From positions 248,001 to 312,000 of the forward strand of contig NZ_WOCD01000005.1 in the NCBI RefSeq assembly GCF_009728465.1: a DNA stretch of 64,000 nucleotides, written 5' to 3'. Source of the stretch: Psychrosphaera haliotis. GTDB lineage: Bacteria; Pseudomonadota; Gammaproteobacteria; Enterobacterales; Alteromonadaceae. The notes under the pieces were generated by a model, which was not told where the DNA came from, did no database searches, and saw only the letters and a program-made list of their open reading frames with translations. Of the stretch, positions 55,488 through 64,000 are shown in pieces (within the stretch, counting starts at the first letter, position 1; each line of letters starts with the position of its first letter). Both the position numbers and the translations under genes were made by a program.

Positions 55488-55885
55488 TTTTCCTTAATTC
55501 ACATTGCAAGATGAATTTTAAACTACGCAGATTGAATAATAATACAACTGACAGTTCACCTGCTTTTAGAGCTTTAACTCTTAATTACCATAAAAGCACT
55601 TAAAAACAAAAGTTTTTAGCGAAAAATACTACTAAAGTTCTGTAAATGAAATTTACAAAATTCAAACTAAAAGTGAATAGAATAGGTGCTTTGAAAGATG
55701 TTTTGTTTAAAAAGTAAGCTTAGGCTAAAAAAGGAAATAAAGCATAAAAGTTGATACCGAATAAAGGCATTTAATTTTGTTCGATACAAAATATCGAACC
55801 TAACGAGGGCTCTGATCCGACCCGAGACGGATCTTATTTTTATGACGATATTTTTTTGAATTTTTAGATGGTGTGTTTAAAAGAA
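55488..55885. promoter_or_regulatory. Intergenic gap between oadG and the tRNA cluster
   Basis: This 398-base gap must hold the oadG promoter on the minus strand and the end of the tRNA transcript. It is AT-rich and has no convincing ORF. Two adjacent hairpins lie at 55779-55841, the second with a T-run on the plus strand. Confidence 0.5.
55779..55841 (+). terminator. Two hairpins with plus-strand T-run, possible small-RNA terminator
   Basis: GTTCGATA pairs with TATCGAAC around CAAAA (55779-55799). GATCCG pairs with CGGATC (55814-55833), followed by TTATTTTT. On the plus strand this ends like an intrinsic terminator, but no plus-strand gene is seen upstream. It may belong to an unrecognised small RNA, or it may help end the tRNA transcript. 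Confidence 0.45.
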
Positions 55886-55962
55886 TGGCGCGCTCGGGAG
55901 GATTCGAACCTCCGACCGCCTGGTTCGTAGCCAGGTACTCTATCCAGCTGAGCTACGAGCGC
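55886..55962 (-). tRNA. tRNA-Arg (anticodon ACG)
   Basis: A 77-nt cloverleaf with acceptor GCGCTCG/CGAGCGC, discriminator G, encoded CCA and anticodon loop CTACGAA. It is close to the E. coli argV-type tRNA. Third of three copies in transcription order. Confidence 0.98.
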
Positions 55963-56048
55963 GCAATAGTCTTTTAAAACTTACTAAACCTAGTGTGAAA
56001 ATTCCGTTTATGCAGGGTTTATTTTTTGAATAACTTGGGGGATTTAAA

Positions 56049-56125
56049 TGGCGCGCTCGGGAGGATTCGAACCTCCGACCGCCTGGTTCGTAGCCAGGTA
56101 CTCTATCCAGCTGAGCTACGAGCGC
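56049..56125 (-). tRNA. tRNA-Arg (anticodon ACG)
   Basis: Sequence identical to the copy at 55886, with encoded CCA. The spacers around it share little beyond the flanking GCGCA. Confidence 0.98.
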
Positions 56126-56147
56126 GCAATATTTAAAACTTTATGAA

Positions 56148-56224
56148 TGGCGCGCTCGGGAGGATTCGAACCTCCGACCGCCTGGTTCGTAGCCAGGTAC
56201 TCTATCCAGCTGAGCTACGAGCGC
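56148..56224 (-). tRNA. tRNA-Arg (anticodon ACG)
   Basis: Identical to the other two copies, 22 bases from the middle one. It follows tRNA-Ser in the transcript. Confidence 0.98.
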
Positions 56225-56247
56225 GCAATACATAAAAACACAAAGAA

Positions 56248-56340
56248 TGGCGGAGAAGGGGGGATTCGAACCCCCGATAGGGCTACAAACCCTATACTCC
56301 CTTAGCAGGGGAGCGCCTTCAGCCACTCGGCCACCTCTCC
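56248..56340 (-). tRNA. tRNA-Ser (anticodon GCT)
   Basis: A 93-nt class II tRNA with a long variable arm. The anticodon loop CTGCTAA reads AGC/AGU serine codons, and CCA is encoded. It is first in the Ser-Arg-Arg-Arg cluster that follows csrA, the same order as serV-argVYZQ in E. coli. Confidence 0.98.
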
Positions 56341-56501
56341 AATCAATGCGGGGTGTATAGTAATGATCTAAGAATATAAGTCAAACAAAAATTTGTAAAT
56401 CTATGTTTGTTTGCCTTCATTTTAACCAATTTAATTCAAAGCGATAATAAATGCTTTTATCTTCACCGTTAAAATCTAAACACTAGACCTTTTATACACA
56501 T

Positions 56502-56524
56502 AAAAAAACCGGCCTAAGCCGGTT
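56502..56524 (-). terminator. Intrinsic terminator after csrA
   Basis: AACCGGC pairs with GCCGGTT around a 4-nt loop, with a run of T on the minus strand. It lies 6 bases past the csrA stop. Confidence 0.9.
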
Positions 56525-56529
56525 GTCTG

Positions 56530-56721
56530 CTATTCTGCTTCAGAAGGCGCTCCGCCTTTTTCTGCCTGAATTCGCATATAAATTTCTTCACGATGAACCG
56601 CTACCTCTTTAGGGGCATTAACACCAATTCTTACTTGGTTGCCTTTCACTCCTAAGACAGTCACGGTAACTTCATCACCGATCATTAACGTTTCACCAAC
56701 ACGACGAGTTAGTATAAGCAT
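56530..56721 (-). CDS. csrA: Carbon storage regulator CsrA
   Basis: CsrA binds GGA motifs in mRNA leaders to control translation, carbon flow, motility and biofilm. The 63-residue protein begins [20 protein letters not shown], with the RNA-binding Leu4/Arg6 strand, and has the second RNA-binding face [17 protein letters not shown] with Arg44. ATG 56721 is chosen over an upstream in-frame start at 56775, as AAGGAG lies seven bases before it. It sits between lysC and the tRNA cluster; in E. coli it lies between alaS and the same tRNAs. Confidence 0.97.
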   Translation of the reverse strand: MLILTRRVGETLMIGDEVTVTVLGVKGNQVRIGVNAPKEVAVHREEIYMRIQAEKGGAPSEAE

Positions 56722-56839
56722 TCTAAGCTCCTTAATATGCTTACTTAGGTTTCTTTCATAAAGCGAAAGCTCCATACCAGCACTGGGCTGACTGTTGCTA
56801 TTCTACCTACAGTTAAAGCATCTTACAATTGAATTGATT

Positions 56840-58091
56840 TTACATGTGTAATTCAAAGGCGTTATGAAGCGCCCTTACACTAAGTTCCGTATACCTTTGA
56901 TCAATCAGTACTGAAATCTTAATTTCAGATGTTGAAACTAACAATACAGGAATGTGTTCAGCTGCTAGTACGGTAAAAACTTTACTAACAACTCCTGCGT
57001 GACTCTTCATTCCAATTCCAACTAAAGAAATCTTAGCAACAGATTCATCACCTTGCATACTTTCTATTGAAATATTTTTATTTCTTTCAATATATTGCCT
57101 TAATATTACTAATGCAGGTACATAGTCACTTTGACCTAGTGTAAAAGTAAAGTCCATTACACCACCTCTAGCGGCATTAACTGCACTTTGGCTAACAATA
57201 TCTATCTCTATGTTTTGTTCCGACAGTTCAGTAAGAATTTCTGCACTGTTAAAATTATTTACGCTAACATCGTAAAAAGAGATCATGGCTTCATCTTTTG
57301 AAACTGAAATACCAGATATAACAAAGTCTTCCAACTTCCTGCCCTCATAAGTAATTAATGTACCCTGCTCTAATAAATCTGCACTTAATGGCAAAAAACT
57401 AGAAAGAACTCGCAGTTTTACTTGGTATTTACCCGCTAACTCCACCGAGCGCTTCTGGAGCACTTTTGCCCCAAGACTGGCGAAACTCGATCATTTCTTC
57501 AAAAGAAATAGAATCTAGCTTCTTCGCTTTTGGCTCAATTCGCGGATCAGTTGTATAAACCCCTTCAACGTCTGTAAATATAAGACACTCTTCCGCTCCA
57601 ATGGCTGCAGCAATAGCCACCGCAGACGTATCTGTACCTCCACGCCCTAAAGTTGTTATATTATTCTCTTCGTCTCGCCCCTGAAAACCTGCCGCAATTA
57701 CAATACGTCCATGCTCTATATGTTCTTTAAGAATGTCAGAATTAACCGACTGAATACGAGCTTTACCAAAGTGAGAAGAAGTTTTGATACCAACTTGATC
57801 AGCAATTAGTGAAATGGCCGAGTAACCACGGGAAACCAGCGCAATAGAAAGTAGTGAAGCGGTAACTTGTTCACCCGTCGTCATTAAAACGTCAAGCTCA
57901 CGACTCGAGGGGCGGTTATCCAATTGAGTCGCTAAGTTGATAAGACGATTTGTCTCGCCACTCATTGCAGAGACCACAACAACTAATTGGTGGCCTTGCT
58001 GTACTGTTTGAATGATTCTATCGGCGACAGCATTGATACGCTCTATTGAACCTACCGATGTGCCGCCATATTTGTGGACTAGTAGTGCCAA
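56840..58091 (-). CDS. lysC: Aspartate kinase (one apparent frameshift)
   Basis: Aspartokinase phosphorylates aspartate, the first step to lysine, threonine and methionine. The first frame from ATG 58091 has HKYGGTSVGSIERI, VVSAMSGETNRL and TLGRGGTDTSAVAIAAA. It then reads EEMIEFRQSWG and ends soon after. The other frame continues as VLQKRSVELAGKYQVKLRVL and two ACT domains (SVSKDEAMISFY; KISLVGIGMKSHAGV). Removing one A from plus-strand GAAAC at 57481-57486 restores MIEFASLGAKVLQKRS and 416 residues, normal for a monofunctional enzyme. It lies between alaS and csrA, an arrangement found in Shewanella relatives. A sequencing insertion is inferred. Confidence 0.9.
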
Positions 58092-58131
58092 TGCACATTC
58101 CCTAGTTTAAATTGATTTAAGTTAAATTGGT

Positions 58132-60754
58132 TTAGCTTAGTTTACCGGCCAAGAACTCATCAGCGGCTTTAATAGCTGCCTCAATGTTTTCTGGCTGACT
58201 ACCACCTGCTTGTGCCATATCAGGACGACCACCACCTTTACCACCAACTTCAGCTGCGGCAACATTTACTAGCTCACCCGCCTTTACCTTTCCAACTAAG
58301 TCTTTAGTTACACCAGCAATAAGACTTACTTTTCCGTTTGCTGAAGCCGCTAGTAACATAGCAACTGAGCCAATCTTGTTTTTCAAGTCATCCACAAGTC
58401 CTCGAAGAGACTTAGGATCAGCTTCACCAAGGTTAACTATCAGAACATTAACGCCGTTTACTGATTTAACTTGTTCAGATAAATTACTGCCCTGTGCGCT
58501 GGCTACTTTGTCTTGTAACTGGCGAAATTCTTTTCCAATGCTTTAGTTTTTAAAACAGACTGCTCAACTTTCTCAACTAACGCTGATGGTTCTGACTTTA
58601 ACAAAGCCGACGCCTGAGATATCGTTGTCTCCAAGCCATGCATGTATTCTACCGCAGCTAAGCCTGTTACCGCTTCAATACGACGTACACCAGCAGCAAT
58701 ACCAGCCTCGCTGATAATTTTAAACAAACCAATGTCACCCGTGCGGCCTACGTGTGTACCACCACATAATTCAATTGAATAGTCACCCATCGTAACGACG
58801 CGAACTTCGTCATCGTATTTTTCACCAAATAACGCCATTGCACCTTTTTTCTTAGCATCGTCAATGTTCATAACATCCGTTGCTAAAATGTGGTTTTTTT
58901 GGATCTGCTCGTTTACTTGTAATTCAACTTGTTTAATTTGCTCCGCTGTTACACCTTCGTAATGAGAGAAATCAAATCTAAATTTATCAGCTTCAACTAG
59001 TGAGCCTTTCTGACCAACGTGTTCACCAATAATATTTCTAAGTGCTGCGTGAATTAAGTGTGTTGCCGAGTGATTTTTACGAATTGCATCGCGGCGAGCC
59101 GTATCTATTTTGGCACTTACTTTATCAGAAACTTTAATCACGCCATTGGCTGTACCATAGTGAGCTACAGCATTGCCTAACTTTGAGTATCTGCGACAAC
59201 AAATGTGCCTCCAGCTACTTCGATTTCACCTTTATCACCAGACTGACCGCCCGACTCAGCGTAAAATGGTGTAGAGTCTAAAATCACGATACCTTGCTCG
59301 CCATCGGTTAACTCAGCAACAGATTCACCATTACTAAATAACTGAAGCACTGCTGCAGTTGAGGCATCATTTAAATAACCCGTGAATTCAGATTGATGCG
59401 TTGTTGTTAACTGATCGTTATAGTCAGCTTTAAATGAAGAGGCCGCTTGTGATTTTTTGCGCTGTTCCAGCATATGAGCCTCAAAGCCAGCTTCATCAAT
59501 TGTTAAATTTTTCTCGCGAGCTATATCAGCGGTTAAATCTGCTGGGAAGCCATATGTATCGTACAAACTAAATACTACAGAGCCTGGAATTTCAGTACTT
59601 GATAAATCAGCCAATTGAGACTCAAGCATAGCCAATCCTCGTTCTAGAGTTTTAGCAAATTGCTCTTCTTCAATTTTTAACATTTTCTCAACTACTGCTT
59701 GTTTCTGTGCCAGCTCTGGATAAGCCTCGCCCATTAGTGAAACCAGCGTTGCTACTAATTTATTAAAGAATAAACCTTTGCCACCTAATTGGTGACCATG
59801 TCTAACGGCTCTACGGATAATCCTTCTTAGCACATATCCGCGACCTTCATTTGACGGCATTACACCGTCAACAATCATAAATGAACACGAACGAATATGG
59901 TCAGCTATCACTCGTAGTGATTTGTTTTCTAAATCCGTAACGTTCAGCAAGTCAGCGGTTGCTTTGATCAATGTTTGGAAAATATCAATTTCATAGTTTG
60001 AGTGCACACCTTGCAAGATTGCAGCAATACGCTCAATACCCATACCTGTATCAACCGACGGTTTTGGCAGTTTATCCATGTTGCCATTAGCCGAACGATT
60101 AAATTGCATGAAAACAATATTCCAGATTTCAATGAAACGATCGCCGTCTTCTTCTGGAGATCCAGGAGGACCACCCCAAATGTGCTCACCATGATCATAA
60201 AAGATCTCAGAACATGGACCACAAGGTCCGGTATCGCCCATTGACCAGAAATTATCAGATTCAAACTTTTTGTCTGAAGACTTGTCACCTATACGAATGA
60301 TTTTTTCCGCAGGAACACCAATAACTTTATTCCAAATATCAAATGCTTCGTCATCAGTTTCATAAACGGTAACAAGCAACTTCTCTTTTGGTAACCCTAA
60401 AACGTTAGTTAAGAATTCCCATGCATATTGAATTGCATCTTGCTTAAAATAATCACCAAAGCTGAAGTTACCTAACATTTCAAAAAACGTATGGTGACGC
60501 GCTGTGTAACCAACGTTCTCTAAATCGTTATGCTTTCCGCCTGCACGAACACAACGTTGTGCACTAGTTGCACGAGTATAAGGACGTTGTTCAGCACCTA
60601 AAAATACATCTTTGAACGGCACCATACCGGCATTAGTAAATAGTAATGTTGGATCATTACCTGGAACTAAAGAACTTGAGGCAACAATTTGATGTTGCTT
60701 GCTTGCAAAAAACTCTAAAAAGGCGGTTCTTAAACTGGCCGTTGTATTGTACAT
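58132..60754 (-). CDS. alaS: Alanyl-tRNA synthetase (two apparent frameshifts)
   Basis: AlaS charges tRNA-Ala and edits mischarged Ser and Gly. Frame 1 (from ATG 60754) holds the class II catalytic core: [48 protein letters not shown]. Frame 2 carries the editing site with [12 protein letters not shown] and [10 protein letters not shown]. Frame 3 ends with the C-Ala domain [15 protein letters not shown]. Adding one base at T59182-59184 and one at T58531-58534 joins all three ([26 protein letters not shown]) into 874 residues, close to 876 in E. coli. An intact alaS is essential, so these are almost certainly base-call deletions. Confidence 0.94.
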
Positions 60755-60786
60755 ATGTGCTACCTAAAAATGTTTGTAATAGTCGC

Positions 60787-61269
60787 TCAATCTTCTTCTG
60801 GCGACATCGCATAATTAATTTGATCAACCGAAAAGCCGCGGTACTGCATGTACCTAAATCGTTTCGCTCGTTCTTTATATTCTTCTACTTCTGTTTCACC
60901 GTACTTTCGGTGATATGTATCTTTGGCCTGTTCAAACCAATCAGTGGTTTGAGATTCTATACAAGCTTCAGCGTCTGCTGACGATACACCGTGCTGCTTA
61001 AGATCATTAATGATCCTATATGTTCCTAACCCTGCTGCAGTTTTGCTTCGAACAAATGCAGCAATATATCTTGATTCACTCAACCAATCGTTTTCTATTA
61101 AACGAATGATTAAAGAGCTTTTCATTTCTTCTATTTCACAAACTTTATCTAACTTCTTTTGAAAGTCAGCAACCGAATAATCTCTTTTCGACAACCAATA
61201 CAAAGCCCTGTTGTATAGCTTTTTAGGGTCAATTATTGGGTCATATTTTATCGGTTGTTTATAACTCAT
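60787..61269 (-). CDS. recX: Regulatory protein RecX
   Basis: RecX limits RecA filament growth. The 160-residue helical protein has the three-repeat RecX pattern: NRALYWLSKRDYSVADFQKK, LIENDWLSESRYIAAFVRSK and a third repeat ending KRFRYMQYRGFSVDQINYAM. GLGTYRIINDLKQHGVS is the usual linker. Its ATG directly abuts the stop of the upstream membrane gene. It precedes alaS as in most relatives, but recA itself is about 24 kb away in this window. Confidence 0.92.
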   Translation of the reverse strand: MSYKQPIKYDPIIDPKKLYNRALYWLSKRDYSVADFQKKLDKVCEIEEMKSSLIIRLIENDWLSESRYIAAFVRSKTAAGLGTYRIINDLKQHGVSSADAEACIESQTTDWFEQAKDTYHRKYGETEVEEYKERAKRFRYMQYRGFSVDQINYAMSPEED

Positions 61270-62037
61270 TTATTGTTTTATATCAGTATTCGTATCATCA
61301 GATTCAAGGTTTGCTTGTGTGATATCTTCCACCGTTGCTTCTTCAGATGGTTCATTTACCTTATGGACTGGTTGATAAATGTCTAAAAAGGCTTGTAGAA
61401 AACTAATGGTAATTAGTGAATATGCTATTAACCAACCTATAAGGATAAACGGCATGCTAATTGTCGCGATAATAAAAACGAGTAAGCCGTAAACTGTTAA
61501 TGGCATTGCATTAATCCAACAAGCTTTGAAACTATTTTTTAAAATAACACTAAGTGGTGTTTTAGGTGCAACCCATGCAGTAGGTGCTGCAAAAACCGTT
61601 AGCATTGCATTTAAAAACATTAAAACAGCTAGTGTTAGAATATTATGAAAAGGCGGTATTTGTTCTTGCAATATTACAGCTTGCATATCAGTCATTATGT
61701 AAGTGACAGGTATTGATAATAACAAGGAAACCGCTGCAACTCTGAGTAGCACACCATACTGTGGAATTTTACCTAAATACTGAAATACATCAGGAACTTC
61801 AGCTTTTTCGCCATGTTCTACATTGGTAATTGTTTGGTAATAACCTAATGAAATAAAAGGCATTAAAAACAATACAATAAAGTTAGCGAACGGAATTAAC
61901 CCTGGCAATATAGATATAACAACAACGATTGCACTCAAGGCCATAAATACAGAAGGTTTTAATGTAAAAATTTTCCAACCTTGTTTTATCCAAGTAACAC
62001 CGGAAAACACCTTTGCTCTTGTTACTTCTAATTCCAT
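61270..62037 (-). CDS. BPSS1780-family membrane protein
   Basis: This 255-residue inner-membrane protein has about six hydrophobic segments and a charged Asp/Glu/Thr-rich C-terminal tail. The pattern of a helical start (ARAKVFSGVTWIKQGWKIF-like), MPFISLGYYQTITNVEHGEK and FAAPTAWVAPKTPLSVILKN fits the BPSS1780 family. Its function is unknown. It abuts recX with no gap, so the two are probably co-transcribed. Nothing else in the neighbourhood points to a role. Confidence 0.78.
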   Translation of the reverse strand: MELEVTRAKVFSGVTWIKQGWKIFTLKPSVFMALSAIVVVISILPGLIPFANFIVLFLMPFISLGYYQTITNVEHGEKAEVPDVFQYLGKIPQYGVLLRVAAVSLLLSIPVTYIMTDMQAVILQEQIPPFHNILTLAVLMFLNAMLTVFAAPTAWVAPKTPLSVILKNSFKACWINAMPLTVYGLLVFIIATISMPFILIGWLIAYSLITISFLQAFLDIYQPVHKVNEPSEEATVEDITQANLESDDTNTDIKQ

Positions 62038-62181
62038 ATCTTAAAGTCTACTTATTGGTTTTTACTATTTACGTTAAAAATAGTCGATTAATTGTTGATA
62101 TTTAGCCAATAGATAATAATACCTTAATAAATAGTGAAATCCATCACCTAAAAGCTGAATTACTTGCCTGTAAGGAAAAAT

Positions 62182-63409
62182 GTGTCTGACACCGGAACGA
62201 ATACAACTTCATTGCTGCCTGAACATTGGCAAGTTTTATACTCTATACATGATTTAACGGACGCTCAACGAAGTAAAATATTTCGTAATGTAACGACGCC
62301 TTTTAATTCATTTGAGTTTTTATCTGCACTTGAGGATAGCGGCAGTATTGGCAAGCATACGGGTTGGCTGCCAGAGTATTTGCTGTTTGAAAATAAGGGA
62401 CAGTGCGGTTTATTGCTAGGTTATAAAAAAACAAACTCTTATGGTGAATATGTTTTTGATTGGGCTTGGGCCGATGCTTATCACCGTAACGGAATAGAGT
62501 ATTACCCTAAATACACAATCGCCATTCCATACTCGCCAATTCCTTGTTCAAAATGGATAGGAAATAGCAGTTTGAGCATAGACTCAGCACTTGATGTTGC
62601 CAATCATTATGCAAACCAAAAAGGTTACTCTGGTTGTCACTTACTTTTCCTTGAAGATCTGGCTGGTAAAACGTTACCAGAAGCTAACCAAAATTTTATT
62701 CGCCGAGTTGGCAATCAATTTCATTGGTTTAACAACAGAAACGGTTGCTACTAAGTATTCTTTAGCCGGTGCCTTAGACATAGAGCCAGAAAGTTATTTT
62801 CAAGACTTTGACGACTTCTTGTCTGTTTTAACGGCCAGAAAAAGAAAGATGATTAAAAAGGAGCGTAATAAGGTTAGTCAGCTCTTCAGTTTTTATTGGA
62901 AACGAGGTAATGAAATTACCGATGATGAATTAGAAGCTTTTTATTTAAGTTACCAAAGCACCTACTTAAAAAGAGGCCGAGCAGGCTACTTAAACAAAAC
63001 ATTTTTTAAGCAAATTTTCTCAACCATGGCAAATAAAGTAAGACTATTACTTTGTAATTATGAAGATAAAGTTGTTGCTAGCGCGCTGTATTTTGTTGAT
63101 GACGAAACTCTATATGGTCGCTATTGGGGAGCGCTTGGTGAGTTTGAACAGCTACATTTTGAAGCTTGTTATTATCAAGGAATTGAGTTTTGTATTGAGC
63201 ACAAACTTAAACGCTTTAATCCAGGTACTCAGGGCGAACACAAAATAGCGAGAGGATTTAAGCCTATTGAAACTAATTCCCTACATACATTAGCCCTTGA
63301 GCCTTTTCATAACGCAGTTGAACAGTTTTGCATTGAAGAAGCCCTTCACAATTCAAGCTATATGCAAGCTTGCGATGAGCGATTACCCTATAAAAAAGCC
63401 GACAATTAA
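62182..63409 (+). CDS. GNAT-fold acyltransferase, COG3146 / peptidogalycan biosynthesis-like (one apparent frameshift)
   Basis: Two frames make one protein of about 408 residues. The first half contains LLGYKKTNSYGEYVFDWAWA and ends with NFIRRVGNQFHWFNN. The second contains FDDFLSVLTARKRKMIKKER, FNPGTQGEHKIARGFKPIET and the C-terminal SYMQACDERLPYKK, matching COG3146 (DUF482). Removing one A from plus-strand GAAAC at 62738-62742 joins them as FNNRTVATKYSLAGALDIEP. The start is GTG 62182 with AAGGA five bases upstream, rather than TTG 62164. The function is uncharacterised; the cell-wall name is by inheritance. The stop codon lies within a minus-strand terminator stem. Confidence 0.78.
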
Positions 63410-63416
63410 TGTCGGC
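63392..63416 (-). terminator. Terminator of the chemoreceptor gene at the right edge
   Basis: GCCGACA pairs with TGTCGGC, followed on the minus strand by six T. It overlaps the last codons and stop of the plus-strand acyltransferase-like gene. Confidence 0.85.
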
Positions 63417-63436
63417 CTCTGTTTAAAAATAACTAA

Positions 63437-64000
63437 TTACTTTTGCTGCAATGATTCAATTAATTGAGCGCTTAACGCCAAGTTCTTTGCTGAACCGTTG
63501 ATGGTATTTTCAGTTTCTTCTCGTATCTGCGCAAGATGACTCATTATATCTTGTGATGAAGTTAGCTGATGCTGAACCATAGTAATAGTTTGTTCTACAG
63601 AAGATTTACTGGTTTCAGCTAGCTCTGCTAACGCACTTAACCTAACGGTAGTCTCATCTGCGATACCAACAGAGGTGTCCATTAACTGTTCTACTTCTGA
63701 CTGCTTGGTGATAATAGAAGACGAGATATCCATGATCTTCTTCATTTCAGTTTGAATCTGATCAGCAGAACTATTGGCGGTATTCGCCAGTGAACGAACT
63801 TCATCGGCAACTACCGCAAAGCCACGACCATGTTCGCCCGCTCTCGCTGCTTCAATTGCTGCATTTAGCGCGAGTAAATTTGTTTGTTCTGCTATTCCTT
63901 TAATCGATTCAACTAAGTGGTCGATGTTTTTACTGTTCTCATCTAACGAAGATAAAAGCTGAGTGAATTCAGAAATAAAAGTCGCTGAACTCTTAATTGT
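63437..64000 (-). CDS. Methyl-accepting chemotaxis protein, C-terminal part
   Basis: The reading frame is open from base 64000 down to a stop at 63437, giving 187 residues of the cytoplasmic signalling domain. The hairpin tip [20 protein letters not shown] is present near the visible start, followed by [21 protein letters not shown] long helix then runs to LIESLQQK. Sensor, membrane segments and HAMP lie outside the window. The receptor has no C-terminal CheR-binding pentapeptide, so methylation would rely on partners. It is a different gene from the one at 28303. Confidence 0.93.
   Translation of the reverse strand, partial: TIKSSATFISEFTQLLSSLDENSKNIDHLVESIKGIAEQTNLLALNAAIEAARAGEHGRGFAVVADEVRSLANTANSSADQIQTEMKKIMDISSSIITKQSEVEQLMDTSVGIADETTVRLSALAELAETSKSSVEQTITMVQHQLTSSQDIMSHLAQIREETENTINGSAKNLALSAQLIESLQQK

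Noticed and set aside
55886..56224. Three near-identical 77-base direct repeats, CRISPR-like at first sight.
   Set aside because: They fold as tRNA-Arg(ACG) with encoded CCA and follow tRNA-Ser, the standard cluster after csrA.
56141..56326. A 61-codon ORF on the minus strand.
   Set aside because: It is covered by the tRNA-Ser and tRNA-Arg genes, and its codons follow the tRNA sequences.
58092..58131. Lysine riboswitch before lysC.
   Set aside because: The gap after alaS is about 40 bases, far too short.

Overview
The window is a single stretch of AT-rich chromosome from a marine gammaproteobacterium, most likely an Alteromonadales member close to Colwellia, Thalassotalea or Shewanella. The evidence is the gene content and order: rpoS-nlpD-pcm-surE-truD-ispF-ispD-ftsB, eno-pyrG, csrA followed by tRNA-Ser(GCU) and tandem tRNA-Arg(ACG), a Na+-pumping oxaloacetate decarboxylase, a bifunctional ornithine-type aminotransferase with astA-astD, and many c-di-GMP and chemotaxis proteins. 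I see no phage, insertion sequence, integron or CRISPR array, so this is core rather than accessory DNA.

Layout. 1-2.7 kb: end of phoU, then a PhoU-like DUF47 gene and a Pit phosphate transporter behind a Pho-box-like promoter. 2.8-4.3 kb: SapC-family, zinc-ribbon and DUF4404 genes on the minus strand. 4.4-12.2 kb: rpe, trpS, pabA, an HDOD gene, then the arginine succinyltransferase genes astC/argD, astA, astD. 12.2-15.3 kb: DUF1338, DUF3802-like, OsmC, speD and a thioesterase. 15.2-21.6 kb (minus): a GGDEF/EAL protein, a hypothetical gene, an MFS transporter, ppaC and fbp. 21.9-31.2 kb (plus): a zinc metalloprotease, mpl, ubiX, an ABC exporter pair (yadGH), a chemoreceptor and purC. 31.3-35.6 kb: an overlapping three-gene unit (periplasmic cupredoxin-like protein, membrane GGDEF/EAL protein with variant active-site motifs, outer-membrane barrel). 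35.6-40.1 kb: recA with an SOS promoter, pncC and mutS. 40.2-62 kb (minus): a periplasmic binding-like protein, rpoS to ftsB, eno, pyrG, oadGAB, four tRNAs, csrA, lysC, alaS, recX and a membrane protein. 62.2-64 kb: an acyltransferase-like gene and a truncated chemoreceptor.

A major caution concerns sequence quality. From about 18.9 kb onward eight genes (MFS, ubiX, chemoreceptor, pncC, eno, lysC, alaS, GNAT) carry ten single-base frameshifts in short A/T runs, and an eleventh is likely in the binding-protein gene. Two of the genes, alaS and eno, should be essential. I therefore read these as base-call errors rather than gene decay, and I annotate full-length genes across them. All five apparent insertions lie at the plus-strand 5-mer GAAAC where GAAC would restore the frame.

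The most interesting biology is the cupredoxin / c-di-GMP / barrel unit, the Pho-box promoter before DUF47-pit, the hairpin between astC and astA, the recA promoter whose 16-bp spacer is exactly the LexA box, and the separation of recX-alaS from recA by about 24 kb.
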